Shown: positions 1-8,173, counted from the stretch's first letter. The stretch: DNA of 46,306 nucleotides from Actinomycetes bacterium (GCA_021847945.1 JAJZNG010000099.1:1-46306), one strand, 5' to 3'. Translations and numbers: made by a program. Notes: generated by a model not told the origin, from the sequence alone.

Positions 1-600
1 GAAGTTCCCTCCGTGCATCTTGAACAGCAGGAAGATGACGATCGTTAGGATCGGGATGACCACCTTCCAGGTGGTGATCGAAGTGTTGGCACGGGCGAGC
101 CAGCGGATGCCGATCAGGTTCACCGCAGTGAAGAGCACCATCAAGATGATCGCCACGACGATGCCGCTGCCGGAGAGGATCCCCTTGTTCGCGTTCCAGA
201 TACCGTGCGCCCACGACACCGAGCTGAAGTACTGGATGACAGCGAGGACTTCGATCGGGGCGACGGCTGCGGCCTGTACGTAGGCGAACCAGCCGAAAGT
301 GGCGCCTGCGAAGCTTCCAAAGCTGTAGTGCGGGTAGCGGCTCGTCCCGCCCGTCACCGGGAACATCCCCCCGAGCTCGGCGTGCACCAAAGCCAAAACG
401 ATGATGATCACCGAGGCGACCGCCCAGGATATTATGACCGCGGGACCTGCGAGGGTGGCAGCGGTCAGCGCTCCGAACAGCCACCCCGACCCGATGATGG
501 ACCCTTCAGAGGCCCATATGAGGTCGAAAAACGAGGCGTCCCGCTGCATACCCTCGAAGTCGAGCGAGACTTCATTGCCCGAACTTTCAGTTGTTGTCAT
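1..600 (-). CDS. APC-family amino acid permease, N-terminal part (runs off left edge)
   Basis: The reverse strand stays open from an ATG at 600 to the first base of the window (200 codons), so the C-terminal half or more is missing. The start follows a GGGGG stretch 6 nt upstream. After a short polar N-terminus (MTTTESSGNEVSLDFEG) come hydrophobic segments typical of the APC superfamily. The first carries the family's GSGWLF substrate-binding stretch near residue 38, and the next includes HAELGGMFPVTGGTSRYP near residue 75, which matches the family's E-L-x-x-x-x-P-x-x-G pattern. Proteins of this family import amino acids or polyamines with protons across the inner membrane. The substrate cannot be told from this fragment. 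It is divergent from the diguanylate cyclase gene. Confidence 0.85.
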   Translation of the reverse strand, partial: MTTTESSGNEVSLDFEGMQRDASFFDLIWASEGSIIGSGWLFGALTAATLAGPAVIISWAVASVIIIVLALVHAELGGMFPVTGGTSRYPHYSFGSFAGATFGWFAYVQAAAVAPIEVLAVIQYFSSVSWAHGIWNANKGILSGSGIVVAIILMVLFTAVNLIGIRWLARANTSITTWKVVIPILTIVIFLLFKMHGGNF

Positions 601-912
601 GTATTACCCCCAGCTAGTGAGTTTTTGAACGTCGTTGTCCAAACCCGACCAGAAAAGGCACGTCCACGCTGGTAACGTGAGTGGCTTCTGCTTGGTGGGC
701 TGGCGAAGAAAGTAGCACAGCGCGCTGACCAATAGTCGCTTTGGCTGTTAACACCTCGTGAACCGCCGAACCTCGGTCAGACCGGTTGGTTTCCGATTCT
801 TCTCGTAACCGCGCTTTTGACCGAGGTCAGACATTCCCCGGAGGGACGCTTGTCCTGGTCAGGTCTAGCATCTCGGGACAGCAAGTCGTCATGAGTCGAT
901 CGAGAGCGAGAA
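601..912. other. Intergenic region between divergent permease and diguanylate cyclase genes
   Basis: No convincing gene. It must hold the permease promoter and that of the GGDEF gene. A perfect 9-bp inverted repeat, CCTCGGTCA at 771-779 and TGACCGAGG at 818-826, is the only clear structure. The 38-bp spacing is long for one dimeric regulator. Confidence 0.5.
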
Positions 913-2190
913 GTGGCCGACACACCTAGACACATGCAAGGTCTGGCCTCCACGACGATCGCTGCCGCACTTGACGTCGTCCCTTTCGCGATGCTGATCA
1001 CCGACAGTTCGGGCTCGGCGCTGTCGGTCAACCACCGTTGGAGTGCCCTGTCAGGGCTGAGCGTCGAATCGTCGCTCGGTTTGGGATGGCTTGAAGCGCT
1101 AACAGCCGAAGCCCGTCACCACCTCCTTGCGAACCTTCGCGAGGTCGCCGCGCACTCCGAGAACCTCACCGAGGACTACCAGATCGGCGCTTCTTCCCAG
1201 CGGCGCTGGGTTCGCTGGTGGATAAGTCATCATGAAGTTGCCGGAGTGTCGATGCTCGCCGTGGCAGCGGCAGACGTGGAAGCTGACTATGCGCGCCAAG
1301 CCGATCTCTACCATTTGGCGACGCACGATTCGCTGACCGGTCTGTTCAATCGACGGCACTTCATGGAGGCGATCGACCAGGCGCTGTTGCGCAACCAGCG
1401 ATCCTCGCGCCATGTCGGGGTCGTGTACGTGGACTTGGACGGCTTCAAGGGGGTTAACGACCGGGCCGGTCATGCCATGGGTGACAGGGTCCTCTCTGCG
1501 GTCGGAGCCCGTCTCCGTCACGCTGTCCGCTCGGCGGACCTCGTTGCGCGCATCGGGGGCGACGAGTTCGCTGTCCTCTGCGAAGGGCTCGGCGAGGAGG
1601 AGCAGGCAGAGGTGGTTGCGAACAGGATCGCTGCCGCCCTCGCCGAGTCTGTCGAGCTCGAAGGCGAACGCTGGTCGGTAACGGCTTCCGTCGGGGCGGC
1701 CGTCGACGTCGAGGGTCGCCTCTCGGCGAGCGAGCTCATAGACCGGGCGGACCGGGCGATGTACTCGATCAAGCACACCCGCCGGCGACCACGCCCCGAA
1801 GATCCTGCCCACGCTGACCGGCCGTTCAAGCCGGGAGATACGCTGCTGCCTCCCCCCAGTCCGACACCTGCGGTGTACCCGACACAGCCTGCGACTCCAG
1901 CGTCGGGACCCGCCGGTGGGTCCCGCGTTGCGGCCCCGCCGCCGGTCGACGCCCCTCCGCCAGTCGACCGGCGAATTACGGGCCGGCGTGCCACAGATTT
2001 GGCCCTTGCGAGACCATACTCTACGTACTCGGACGTCAATGTCGATACCATCGAAGACCCCGACGTCCGTTACGTGATCGCCTCGCTCAAAGAGAGCATC
2101 GAATCCCTACGCTCAGCCTTGGAACAGCTGCTCTCCTCCGGGCGCAGAGCTTCTGACTGGAATCCTGCTCCGTCTTCACCAACTGGATGA
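913..2190 (+). CDS. PAS-GGDEF diguanylate cyclase
   Basis: Makes cyclic di-GMP from two GTP. Residues about 15-125 look like a PAS sensor fold (FAMLITDSSGSALSVN at the start). Residues about 135-290 are a GGDEF domain with an intact GGDEF active site at 215-219 and the metal-binding VDLDGFK at about 173-179. An RSAD motif at 206-209, five residues before GGDEF, fits the RxxD inhibitory site, so product feedback is likely. The rest is a Pro/Ala-rich linker (about 310-350) and a helical tail. No membrane segment is visible, so it is probably cytosolic. The GTG at 913 gives the full PAS; an ATG at 934 (residue 8) is the alternative. No EAL domain is present. Confidence 0.9.
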   Translation: MADTPRHMQGLASTTIAAALDVVPFAMLITDSSGSALSVNHRWSALSGLSVESSLGLGWLEALTAEARHHLLANLREVAAHSENLTEDYQIGASSQRRWVRWWISHHEVAGVSMLAVAAADVEADYARQADLYHLATHDSLTGLFNRRHFMEAIDQALLRNQRSSRHVGVVYVDLDGFKGVNDRAGHAMGDRVLSAVGARLRHAVRSADLVARIGGDEFAVLCEGLGEEEQAEVVANRIAAALAESVELEGERWSVTASVGAAVDVEGRLSASELIDRADRAMYSIKHTRRRPRPEDPAHADRPFKPGDTLLPPPSPTPAVYPTQPATPASGPAGGSRVAAPPPVDAPPPVDRRITGRRATDLALARPYSTYSDVNVDTIEDPDVRYVIASLKESIESLRSALEQLLSSGRRASDWNPAPSSPTG

Positions 2191-2195
2191 CAGTA

Positions 2196-2225
2196 GCTTA
2201 ACTTAAGCGCTTTCAGTAGTATAGT
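2196..2225 (+). promoter_or_regulatory. Possible promoter with overlapping 13-bp palindrome
   Basis: TTAACT (2198-2203) and TATAGT (2220-2225) are spaced 16 bp and would start transcription about 70 bases before the gene at 2304. The -35 element lies inside the odd palindrome GCTTAACTTAAGC (2196-2208), which could be an operator. Inferred from sequence only. Confidence 0.35.
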
Positions 2226-2303
2226 CGCGATTTCATTGTCTGTTAGGGTTCCTGGTATGTCCTGGGCTCGGACCCTCCCACTGCACCCGCACGGGAGGTA
2301 TCC

Positions 2304-3131
2304 ATGCACCATCTGCAACCCCAGGCAACGTCCGCCCTAGACGTCGTAGCCGTCGACCTTCTCCGCAGACATTTAGCCGAGGTGCGCCATGCTGGGCGCC
2401 CGCTTCTCGTAGCCTTGCACCGCGATTCGCCGGCCGAGTATCGCCCCGAGGCCCTGGGATTTGACGTCGAGATCCTCGGATACGCAGCCGCCTCAGACGT
2501 TGACGCTATAGCCTTGATCGCGACTGGTCACGTGAGGCCCGTCGCCTCACACGTTGAGCTTATGGCAGAACTTGCGGCGGCAGCCAGGCGAAATATTGAC
2601 CTTGCTTGCGTAGTCTCTCGTGACGGAACAGTGGTATGGAAGGCCTGCGCCGGAGCAGAGACACTCCGGGTGCCTACACCAGATGGAGGCCAGATGCTCG
2701 ACTGTCTGCGCCGGGCGCTTGGAGTTCCAACTCCGCCACCTTTACGATCTCCAGCGGTGCTCGAAGGGCCGCTGTGGGCTGTTCGCCTAGCGGCGGCCGC
2801 CGGCGCTGACACGGTGAAGCTCCGGTGGTCACAGGTCGAGGCGTGCCGGCCCTCTACTCCCCCACGGGCGGCGTGGCCCACCGACTCTGCAGACAGCGGC
2901 GCGCTGATCGACAGTTGGGAGCGCTTGCGCGTAGCTGCGGCCGCAGGGTTCACCTCTATGTGGGTTCCACCTAGGCAGATCTGCGAGTGGATGGACGCCG
3001 GAATGTTCTCCCGATGGGTGGCGGCTTCTATTCCGAGTCCCGCCGACCTGACAGCCGCTATGCGGCACTTCTTGGAGCCGCCAGCGGCCCGACGCTTTTA
3101 CCACGAGTTGACGCGGATCGCCGCGCGCTGA
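2304..3131 (+). CDS. Unrecognised 275-residue protein
   Basis: I do not recognise the family. The start is well supported: GGGAGG lies 6 nt before ATG. The protein is Ala- and Arg-rich and appears soluble, with no signal peptide or membrane segment. Residues 1-135 alternate helix- and strand-like stretches (for example AIALIATGH near 69 and DLACVVSRDGTVVWKA near 99), reminiscent of a small alpha/beta sensor or Roadblock-like domain, but this is weak. Residues about 150-275 are helical, rich in Trp, and include RWVAASIPSPADLTAAMRHF. It sits alone after the diguanylate cyclase and before tRNA-Val. Its codon use resembles its neighbours, so it is probably a native lineage-specific gene. Confidence 0.6.
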   Translation: MHHLQPQATSALDVVAVDLLRRHLAEVRHAGRPLLVALHRDSPAEYRPEALGFDVEILGYAAASDVDAIALIATGHVRPVASHVELMAELAAAARRNIDLACVVSRDGTVVWKACAGAETLRVPTPDGGQMLDCLRRALGVPTPPPLRSPAVLEGPLWAVRLAAAAGADTVKLRWSQVEACRPSTPPRAAWPTDSADSGALIDSWERLRVAAAAGFTSMWVPPRQICEWMDAGMFSRWVAASIPSPADLTAAMRHFLEPPAARRFYHELTRIAAR

Positions 3132-3431
3132 CCGTGGTGACCGCCGATGGCTATGGGTGACCCCGAGACTGGCAGCAGCCGCCGACTACACGCCTTGCAC
3201 TAGCCCGCGCTCAGGTCCCGCTCGGCTCCCGGCGGGACCGCGTCCCCCTTGGGTGACGACCTTCGGACCTTCCTATACCATTACCGCCACCAGGTCCGGC
3301 CGGCGGCGAGCGCTGCCATGGAATGCGGGTGGTGCGTGGCAGCCGAGCTTGGCTGCCGGAAAATGGGTTTGGCTACCAGTTTGGCTGCAAAGCCGTCTTA
3401 TAGCCCAACCTTTCGCGGACCTTCCGAGGCT
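3132..3431. other. Intergenic region with no recognisable gene
   Basis: About 300 bases between the 275-residue protein and the tRNA-Val terminator. The right part repeats the words TTTGGCT and GGCTGC several times (about 3350-3395), without a consistent period or stable hairpin. Nothing further can be supported. Confidence 0.4.
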
Positions 3432-3449
3432 AAAAGTCCTGGTCAGGAC
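3432..3449 (-). terminator. Intrinsic terminator after tRNA-Val
   Basis: On the reverse strand GTCCT, a GACC loop and AGGAC are followed by TTTT, only four bases after the tRNA 3' end. The stem is short (5 bp) but the position is right for ending the tRNA transcript. Confidence 0.5.
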
Positions 3450-3452
3450 CAG

Positions 3453-3526
3453 TGGGCGCAGAGGGAATCGAACCCCCGACCTCATGCGCGTCATGCATGC
3501 GCTCTAACCGACTGAGCTATGCGCCC
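3453..3526 (-). tRNA. tRNA-Val (anticodon GAC)
   Basis: The reverse strand folds into a full cloverleaf: a 7-bp acceptor stem GGGCGCA/TGCGCCC, D arm GCTC/GAGC, anticodon stem CATGC/GCATG with loop ATGACGC, and T arm GGGGG-TTCGATT-CCCTC. The anticodon GAC reads GUC and GUU, so it is a valine tRNA. The discriminator base is A; CCA is not encoded. It lies 33 bases after the NCS2 permease gene on the same strand. Confidence 0.95.
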
Positions 3527-3559
3527 GCTTTGCCGGAAAAAAGCTTAGCAGGATCTGGC

Positions 3560-4987
3560 TCAGCTCGAAGCGTCGGCAGAGCCGCCAGAGGCGGTCTCTT
3601 GCGAGCCAGGCGAGCCCGGGCTGCGCCACTTGAACTCGTTGAACAGGAGGTTTAAGAGGAACACCACGATCAGGGTCGACGTGATCGAACTGCCAAAAAT
3701 GACCTGGAGGTTCGAAGGGAGATGTTCGTAGATGTTAGGACTGACGACGGGCATCATCCCTACCCCGATGGACACTGCGACGATCAGCAGGTTGTGGGAT
3801 GTCCCGAAGTCGATCTTGCCGAGAGTGCGGATTCCGACGGCAGTGACCATTGCGAACATGGCCAGAGCAGCCCCGCCGATCACCGGACCCGGGATGTTCG
3901 CGACGATTTGACCGATCTTCGGAATGACGCCCAAAACCACGAGGATCATCCCTGCCGAGCCGACCACGTACCTGCTGCGCACCTTTGTAAGCCCTACCAG
4001 GCCGACGTTCTGGGCAAAGGCGGTGTCTGCGAAGGAGTTGAAGAAGCCGGCCAGGACCGCCGACAACCCGTCTGTCGCGAGCCCACGCGCGATGTCGGAG
4101 GGCGATATCGGCTTGTCCACCATTTCAGCTACGGCGAGCATGTCCGCCGTCGACTCGGTAAAAGTGACCAGGATCACGATAATCATCGAGATGATCGCCG
4201 ACGCCTCGAAGGTCGGAGCTCCGAACCTGAGGGGCTGGCTCAGCCCGAAATCTCCGGCCTTGGAGACCGTGGAGAAGTTGAGCATGTGCATCGGCCAGGC
4301 AACCAAAGTTCCAAAGACGAGGCTGCCGAGGACGGCTAGCTGCGAAACGAACCCCGACGTAAACCGTGTTACCACTACGATGAAGGCGAGAACGAGCCCA
4401 GCTAGGACAAGGTCGTGCTGTGCTGCGTACGACTTGGCAGTTGGGTCGTTCCCGGCAATGAGTCCTGTCGCGGCGCTGATCAGCGACAGCCCGATGATCG
4501 TAATGACAGAACCGGTCACGACCGGGGGAAAGTACCGGAGCACAGCAGAGAACGGTCTAGCTACCAGCACTCCGAAGATCCCGGCGACGATGAGGGCACC
4601 GTACATAGCTGTTATCCCGTAGTGACTGCCGATGAGGATCATCGGCGTGACAGCCACGAATGTGGCTCCGGCCACTACGGGCAGCCTCACCCCGAAGAAG
4701 GGACCTATACCGAAAGCTTGGATGAGCGTCGCGATCCCAGCCGTGAAGAGGTCGGCGTTCACCAGGAGCCCGATGGTCGTCGTGTCCAGCTTTAGGGCTC
4801 CGCCGACGATGAGTGGCACAGCTACGCACCCTGCGTACATGACAAGAACGTGCTGGAGGCCGAGGCTCGCTAGGCGTCCAGGCGGGAGAACCTTGTCGAC
4901 CGGATGGTCCGACCGCGGTGCCCAGCCGAGCCACTTGGCTACCACTTGCACCGAGCTTCCGCCGGTCCGAGTTTCGAAACTGGTCAC
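3560..4987 (-). CDS. NCS2-family nucleobase:cation symporter (xanthine/uric acid type)
   Basis: A 475-residue membrane transporter of the UraA/PbuX/UacT family that takes up xanthine, uric acid or uracil with protons or sodium. QHVLVMYAG lies near residue 44, and the family signature NSFADTAFAQNVGLVGLTKV lies near 310, followed by VRSRYV. About 12-14 hydrophobic segments alternate along the chain. The frame is open 63 codons further upstream, but that part is compositionally odd. I chose the GTG at 4987 because AAGGGAGG sits just before it and it gives a normal N-terminus. The C-terminal tail is Gly/Ser-rich. The purine versus pyrimidine preference is not decided by these motifs, though the TAFAQNVGLVGLTKV form is commonest in xanthine/urate members. 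Confidence 0.9.
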   Translation of the reverse strand: MTSFETRTGGSSVQVVAKWLGWAPRSDHPVDKVLPPGRLASLGLQHVLVMYAGCVAVPLIVGGALKLDTTTIGLLVNADLFTAGIATLIQAFGIGPFFGVRLPVVAGATFVAVTPMILIGSHYGITAMYGALIVAGIFGVLVARPFSAVLRYFPPVVTGSVITIIGLSLISAATGLIAGNDPTAKSYAAQHDLVLAGLVLAFIVVVTRFTSGFVSQLAVLGSLVFGTLVAWPMHMLNFSTVSKAGDFGLSQPLRFGAPTFEASAIISMIIVILVTFTESTADMLAVAEMVDKPISPSDIARGLATDGLSAVLAGFFNSFADTAFAQNVGLVGLTKVRSRYVVGSAGMILVVLGVIPKIGQIVANIPGPVIGGAALAMFAMVTAVGIRTLGKIDFGTSHNLLIVAVSIGVGMMPVVSPNIYEHLPSNLQVIFGSSITSTLIVVFLLNLLFNEFKWRSPGSPGSQETASGGSADASS

Positions 4988-5439
4988 AGCCCTCCCTTTA
5001 ACGTCGCCCGGGCTGGTCGCTAGCTCACGCCCTAACCCCCTACTGGGCGGCGATCGTAACAAGCACTGGGCGACCGACACAAGGACGGTACCAACGCCAC
5101 CGCCGGCCGTCTGGGCCGAATAGTGGTTGCGGTTGTCCCGCTGGTATCCAACGTCGAGCGCGTCCAACCGTTCCAAGTGAGACTTTTGGCCTCCCCGACC
5201 AGCTTACGCCATAATTCGAAGGCCCAAGCCGAGCAGGTTCGCTCAGTGGCCGTGCAGCGGATCGGACCTCCGCTCGGATGGTCTTCCCACTCCGAGGCGA
5301 GCCCTACGAAGGTCCGCAAATCAGCCCGCGCTCGTTGCGGTGGTCAACAGCAAACCCGGAGGTCCGACCGAAGATGGCATCATGACTAGCGAGGAGGTTG
5401 GCACGCCGGATCATTACTGGCCGTAACCCATTTTGTCAG
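4988..5439. other. 450-bp region without a supported gene
   Basis: Upstream of the NCS2 permease and downstream of the convergently placed toxin end. Several short frames exist, but none resembles a protein family. The stretch 5337-5426 reads in one frame as a plausible short C-terminus ending GTPDHYWP and could be a gene remnant. A GAGGAGG at 5391-5397 is not followed by a credible gene. Confidence 0.35.
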
Positions 5440-5946
5440 TCAGTCCCTCTCCTCAAGGTCAGCCGCTATGTCGGAGAGCTTGCGGATGAGTCGGTAGCTG
5501 TCGGGAGCTGTCCGGACGAATCCGAAGTGCTCGTAGTAGCTCACCGCCCGATCGTCTATGGCGTCCACGACCACGAGTCTGGCTGCGACCAATCTCGTCG
5601 CATCGACTACCCGCTCGAGGGCGTCCACTAGAAGTCCGCCGCCAAGCTTCCGTTCGTCTCCGTGCAACTTAGCATCGAGCGCGAGTTTGCCGATTAGGAC
5701 TGACGGGATCTGCTTCGGGCTCTCTCTCGCGACGCGATGCGGTAATCCTTCCCGCACAACCTGATGGCCCGCTAGCGAGTAGTAGCCAAAAACGACTTCA
5801 TCTTGTTCTGTCCAAACAAAGGTGCGAGCAGTGTTCATTACCGAGGCGTGTCGGGCGTAGTCTCGAAGCCAACGGTCGAGGTCGTCGATTCCGCACGAGA
5901 AGCGCTGCAAGTTGTGTTGGTCGGCGAGAGGCACAGACTGGTACAC
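5440..5946 (-). CDS. GNAT-family acetyltransferase toxin (TacT/AtaT type)
   Basis: Toxins of this class acetylate the amino acid on charged tRNA and stop translation. The 168-residue length is typical. The N-terminus has the diagnostic FSCGIDDLDRWLRDYARHA (residues about 16-34), then FGYYSLAG (about 53), the GNAT core LIGKLALDAKLHGDERKLGGG (about 84-104) binding acetyl-CoA, and the C-terminal YYEHFGFV (about 136) with the usual catalytic-region Tyr. The acetyl-CoA loop reads GDERKLGGG rather than the textbook R-G-x-G-x-G. It follows its DUF1778 antitoxin by 23 bases, the standard order for this system, and is expected to be expressed from the promoter at 6277-6304. Confidence 0.9.
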   Translation of the reverse strand: MYQSVPLADQHNLQRFSCGIDDLDRWLRDYARHASVMNTARTFVWTEQDEVVFGYYSLAGHQVVREGLPHRVARESPKQIPSVLIGKLALDAKLHGDERKLGGGLLVDALERVVDATRLVAARLVVVDAIDDRAVSYYEHFGFVRTAPDSYRLIRKLSDIAADLEERD

Positions 5947-5969
5947 CTATGTCGACCCGCCTCTCGATT

Positions 5970-6248
5970 TTAGGCTACTTGTTGATCGCGCGCCGCCCGA
6001 TGCCGGCGGGCGGCCTCATTGAAGGCCACGTTACTCTGAGCAGGAGCGTCCAATGCCGCAAGCAACTCGTCGAAGAACTCGCCAGACACGGTTGTCGTTG
6101 ACCACGTCGCAATAACCTCGTCAGCTTTCTCAACCGCTGCCGTCACAATGAAAGAGGTCATCGACTGGTTCGCCAAGCGTGCCGCAGCACGAATACGCTC
6201 TTCCTGGTCTGGTTCGGCTCGTAGTTCGATCCGTGCTGTCTTTGCCAT
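5970..6248 (-). CDS. DUF1778 ribbon-helix-helix antitoxin (TacA type)
   Basis: Neutralises the GNAT toxin encoded just downstream and represses their shared promoter. The 92-residue protein begins TARIELRAEPDQEERIRAAA, the ribbon-helix-helix DNA-binding fold of the DUF1778 family (residues about 4-45), with the conserved MTSFIVTAAVEKADEVI next. The tail (about 55-92, GEFFDELLAALDAPA) is the part that in TacA-like proteins wraps the toxin. The ATG at 6248 follows GAGAGG by 8 bases. Two GTAC-rich repeats in the promoter are probable binding sites. Confidence 0.9.
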   Translation of the reverse strand: MAKTARIELRAEPDQEERIRAAARLANQSMTSFIVTAAVEKADEVIATWSTTTVSGEFFDELLAALDAPAQSNVAFNEAARRHRAARDQQVA

Positions 6249-6268
6249 CTTGCTTAACCTCTCAGCTT

Positions 6269-6284
6269 GTACGGCTATTGTACG
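6269..6284. promoter_or_regulatory. Putative antitoxin operator 1
   Basis: GTACGGCTATTGTACG carries two GTAC cores 11 bp apart (one helical turn) and covers the -10 element TACAAT of the toxin-antitoxin promoter. This is where an autorepressing ribbon-helix-helix antitoxin would be expected to bind. Confidence 0.55.
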
Positions 6285-6304
6285 TCAGATCTAAACGGAG
6301 TCAA
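6277..6304 (-). promoter_or_regulatory. Promoter of the toxin-antitoxin pair
   Basis: On the reverse strand TTGACT (6304-6299) and TACAAT (6282-6277) are separated by 16 bp, close to the sigma70-type consensus. The expected start of transcription is near 6270, about 20 bases before the antitoxin ATG. Confidence 0.6.
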
Positions 6305-6350
6305 GCCTTCTTCGCCCCTGACCATTCCTCGGCAGGCCAAGAACAGAACC

Positions 6351-6366
6351 GTACGGCGTGTGTACG
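6351..6366. promoter_or_regulatory. Putative antitoxin operator 2
   Basis: GTACGGCGTGTGTACG matches operator 1 at GTACGGC and TGTACG, with the same 11-bp spacing of the GTAC cores, 82 bp upstream. The flanks also make a perfect inverted repeat, ACCGTAC (6348-6354) and GTACGGT (6362-6368). It lies too far upstream to cover this promoter directly. Confidence 0.45.
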
Positions 6367-6870
6367 GTACCTAAGTCTATTTCTTGGGAATTGTTGCGTC
6401 AGCAGCACAGAATTGGCGGTCTCGCCAAAGGCGCATGACACAGACTTGTGACGCATCGGACGGGCGCCACAGCTGTTTCTCACGGTCATCGGCGGTCAAC
6501 ATTGGGCTCCGAAACGACCGCTCTTCGCGGTCGCAGGTCTTCGCAGCACGCCGCTGTTCGGTCCCACGCCGATCTGGACGGGCACGTCATGCTTCAGGGC
6601 CAGTGACACGGCAGTTCACGTCAGGATTGTCCGTATCGGACTTTGTGGCCAACGTGGGCACCAGGAGGATCGAAGATGGCACATATCGAGCGAAGCCGGA
6701 CAAAAGATCGTGGATCGCGCTATGAGGTTCGTTGAAGGGCGTCGGGCAGCGAGAGCTTCAGGAGAGGCTGCAGTTTCAGACTCCCGCGGGATTTTCGCGG
6801 GATCGGGGACCGCTCGGCCAAGCGACTCCCGCCCCAAAAAAGGTGCGATGAGCTGCTAGAAGACTCTTAG
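6367..6870. other. 500-bp region without a supported gene
   Basis: Several short frames exist but none resembles a known protein or has a good ribosome binding site. A perfect 7-bp hairpin, TCCCGCG (6782-6788) and CGCGGGA (6796-6802), has no T-run after it on either strand. A run of six A (6836-6841) lies downstream of tRNA-Cys on its strand (read as T6) but no stable stem precedes it. Confidence 0.4.
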
Positions 6871-6942
6871 AGGCGGCGAGCGGAATCGAACCGCTGTGCA
6901 GGGCTTTGCAGGCCCTTGCCTAAACCACTCGGCCACGCCGCC
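6871..6942 (-). tRNA. tRNA-Cys (anticodon GCA)
   Basis: Cloverleaf on the reverse strand: acceptor GGCGGCG/CGCCGCC, D arm GCC/GGC, anticodon stem AGGGC/GCCCT with loop CTGCAAA, and T arm GCGG-TTCGATT-CCGC. The anticodon GCA and the discriminator U73 are both cysteine identity elements. A likely -10 box, TACACT, lies at 6964-6959 on the reverse strand, about 16 bases upstream. CCA is not encoded. Confidence 0.95.
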
Positions 6943-7036
6943 GCTCGCCGTCCATCGTAGTGTATCTGTCGCCACCCGGCCGACGTCGCGGCGGCTAGCC
7001 TCCTAGGCCCCTACAGAAAGAGCCGGTCCAGAGCAG

Positions 7037-8137
7037 ATGAAAATCGAGTATCTGGAGTCCAGGCAGCGGCTTATCCTAGGCGGGGCCGTCGCGTTGAGCG
7101 CAGCAGCCGGGTTAGCCACAGCAGCCGGGGCCGGCCCGGTAGCCCGTTTCGTGCTCGCAGGCCTGGCCCTCGCCGGGACGGCCGCCGTGGTCGGCGAAGC
7201 GATCGAGGCGGTCGGCGAACGAGTCGGACCGTCGCTTACCGGCCTGCTGCAGTCGACCCTCGGCAACCTTCCGGAGCTTTTCGTGGGGATCTTCGCTCTG
7301 CACCAAGGCCTCACCTCCGTGGTGCAAGCGGCGCTCATCGGGTCTGTCCTGGGCAACAGCCTTCTGGTCCTCGGGTTGGCTTTCCTGGTCGGCGGGCTCC
7401 GTCACGGCACTCAGCGCTTCGAGCCGGAGTTGCCGCGTCTCATATCATCGCTTCTTCTGCTGGTAGTAGCGGCGATGTTGGTACCGACCCTCGCAGCTCA
7501 CCTTGGTTCGCCGGCAGCAAAACACTCGACGGCCCTCTCTGACGGGCTTGCAGCAATCCTGCTGTTCGTGTACCTAGCGAGCGTCCCTTACTTCTTGGCC
7601 CATTCCCCGCGGCTCACGCCGCCTTCAACTCTGCCGACCGAGCCTCCGGCGCCGGCCCAGGCTCCTAAACCTGAAGCTTGGCCTCTCAAGTTGTCCTTGG
7701 TAATCCTGGCTGCGGGCAGCGCAGCTGCTGCCGGCGCAGCCGAATGGTTCGTGGGACCTCTGCAGGCTGCCACGACCAGCCTCGGCCTGTCGCAGACTTT
7801 CACTGGCCTCGTCGTGGTGGCGGTAGCTTCGAACGCGGTCGAAAACGCCGTCGGTGTCCGCTTCGCCCTTAGGGCGAAACCCGAGTATGTGATCGCCACG
7901 ATCCTCAACAGTCCGCTGCAGGTCGCTCTACTGCTCACCCCTGTCCTGGTGTTGCTGAGCGGGGTAGTCGGCCCAAGCCATCTAACCCTGGTGTTCCCAC
8001 CGCTGCTCGTAGTAGCGCTCGCCGTGGCAGCGCTGGTCGTGACAGTCATCATCTACGACGGCGAGTACACGTGGATCGAAGGGGTGGCCCTGATCTCCCT
8101 CTACGCTATCGTTGCAGCCGCCTTTTGGTGGGGATGA
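7037..8137 (+). CDS. CAX-type calcium/proton (cation) antiporter
   Basis: A 366-residue inner-membrane exchanger of the CaCA superfamily, expected to export Ca2+ (or other divalent cations) for protons. The two inverted alpha repeats are clear. Alpha-1 has GNLPELFVGIFALHQG (76-91) with Glu80. Alpha-2 has SNAVENAVGVRFALRAKPE (265-283) with Glu269, followed by NSPLQVALLL. These Glu residues bind the ion in the family. About 10-11 hydrophobic segments are present, and a Pro-rich cytoplasmic loop (about 190-215) separates the halves, as usual. Alpha-2 has SNAVEN where many members read GNAAEH, a mild divergence that may affect specificity. The GlgX gene follows 36 bases later on the same strand without an obvious functional link. 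Confidence 0.88.
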   Translation: MKIEYLESRQRLILGGAVALSAAAGLATAAGAGPVARFVLAGLALAGTAAVVGEAIEAVGERVGPSLTGLLQSTLGNLPELFVGIFALHQGLTSVVQAALIGSVLGNSLLVLGLAFLVGGLRHGTQRFEPELPRLISSLLLLVVAAMLVPTLAAHLGSPAAKHSTALSDGLAAILLFVYLASVPYFLAHSPRLTPPSTLPTEPPAPAQAPKPEAWPLKLSLVILAAGSAAAAGAAEWFVGPLQAATTSLGLSQTFTGLVVVAVASNAVENAVGVRFALRAKPEYVIATILNSPLQVALLLTPVLVLLSGVVGPSHLTLVFPPLLVVALAVAALVVTVIIYDGEYTWIEGVALISLYAIVAAAFWWG

Positions 8138-8173
8138 CCCGACCAGACCTAACGGTCGTAGAGAAGGGATACC

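Noticed and set aside
1099-1812. A 237-codon open frame antisense to the diguanylate cyclase
   Set aside because: It mirrors the GC-rich codon pattern of the real gene and resembles no protein family.
5337-5426. A short frame ending in GTPDHYWP that looks mildly protein-like
   Set aside because: No start with a ribosome site, no recognisable family, and it may be only a decayed tail; kept as a remark on the intergenic region.
5391-5631. GAGGAGG followed by TTG 5398 and a 77-codon frame
   Set aside because: The spacing is too short (none to one base) and most of the frame lies antisense to the GNAT toxin.
6384-6725. A 113-codon frame between the toxin-antitoxin pair and tRNA-Cys
   Set aside because: Basic, low-complexity composition with no ribosome site or family resemblance.
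6782-6802. Perfect 7-bp hairpin TCCCGCG/CGCGGGA as a terminator
   Set aside because: No T-run follows on either strand and no gene ends next to it.
3453-6942. Genomic island between the two tRNA genes (toxin-antitoxin flanked by tRNAs)
   Set aside because: No integrase and no repeat of either tRNA 3' end that could be an attachment site; the shared GAATCGAACC is just the common T-arm sequence.
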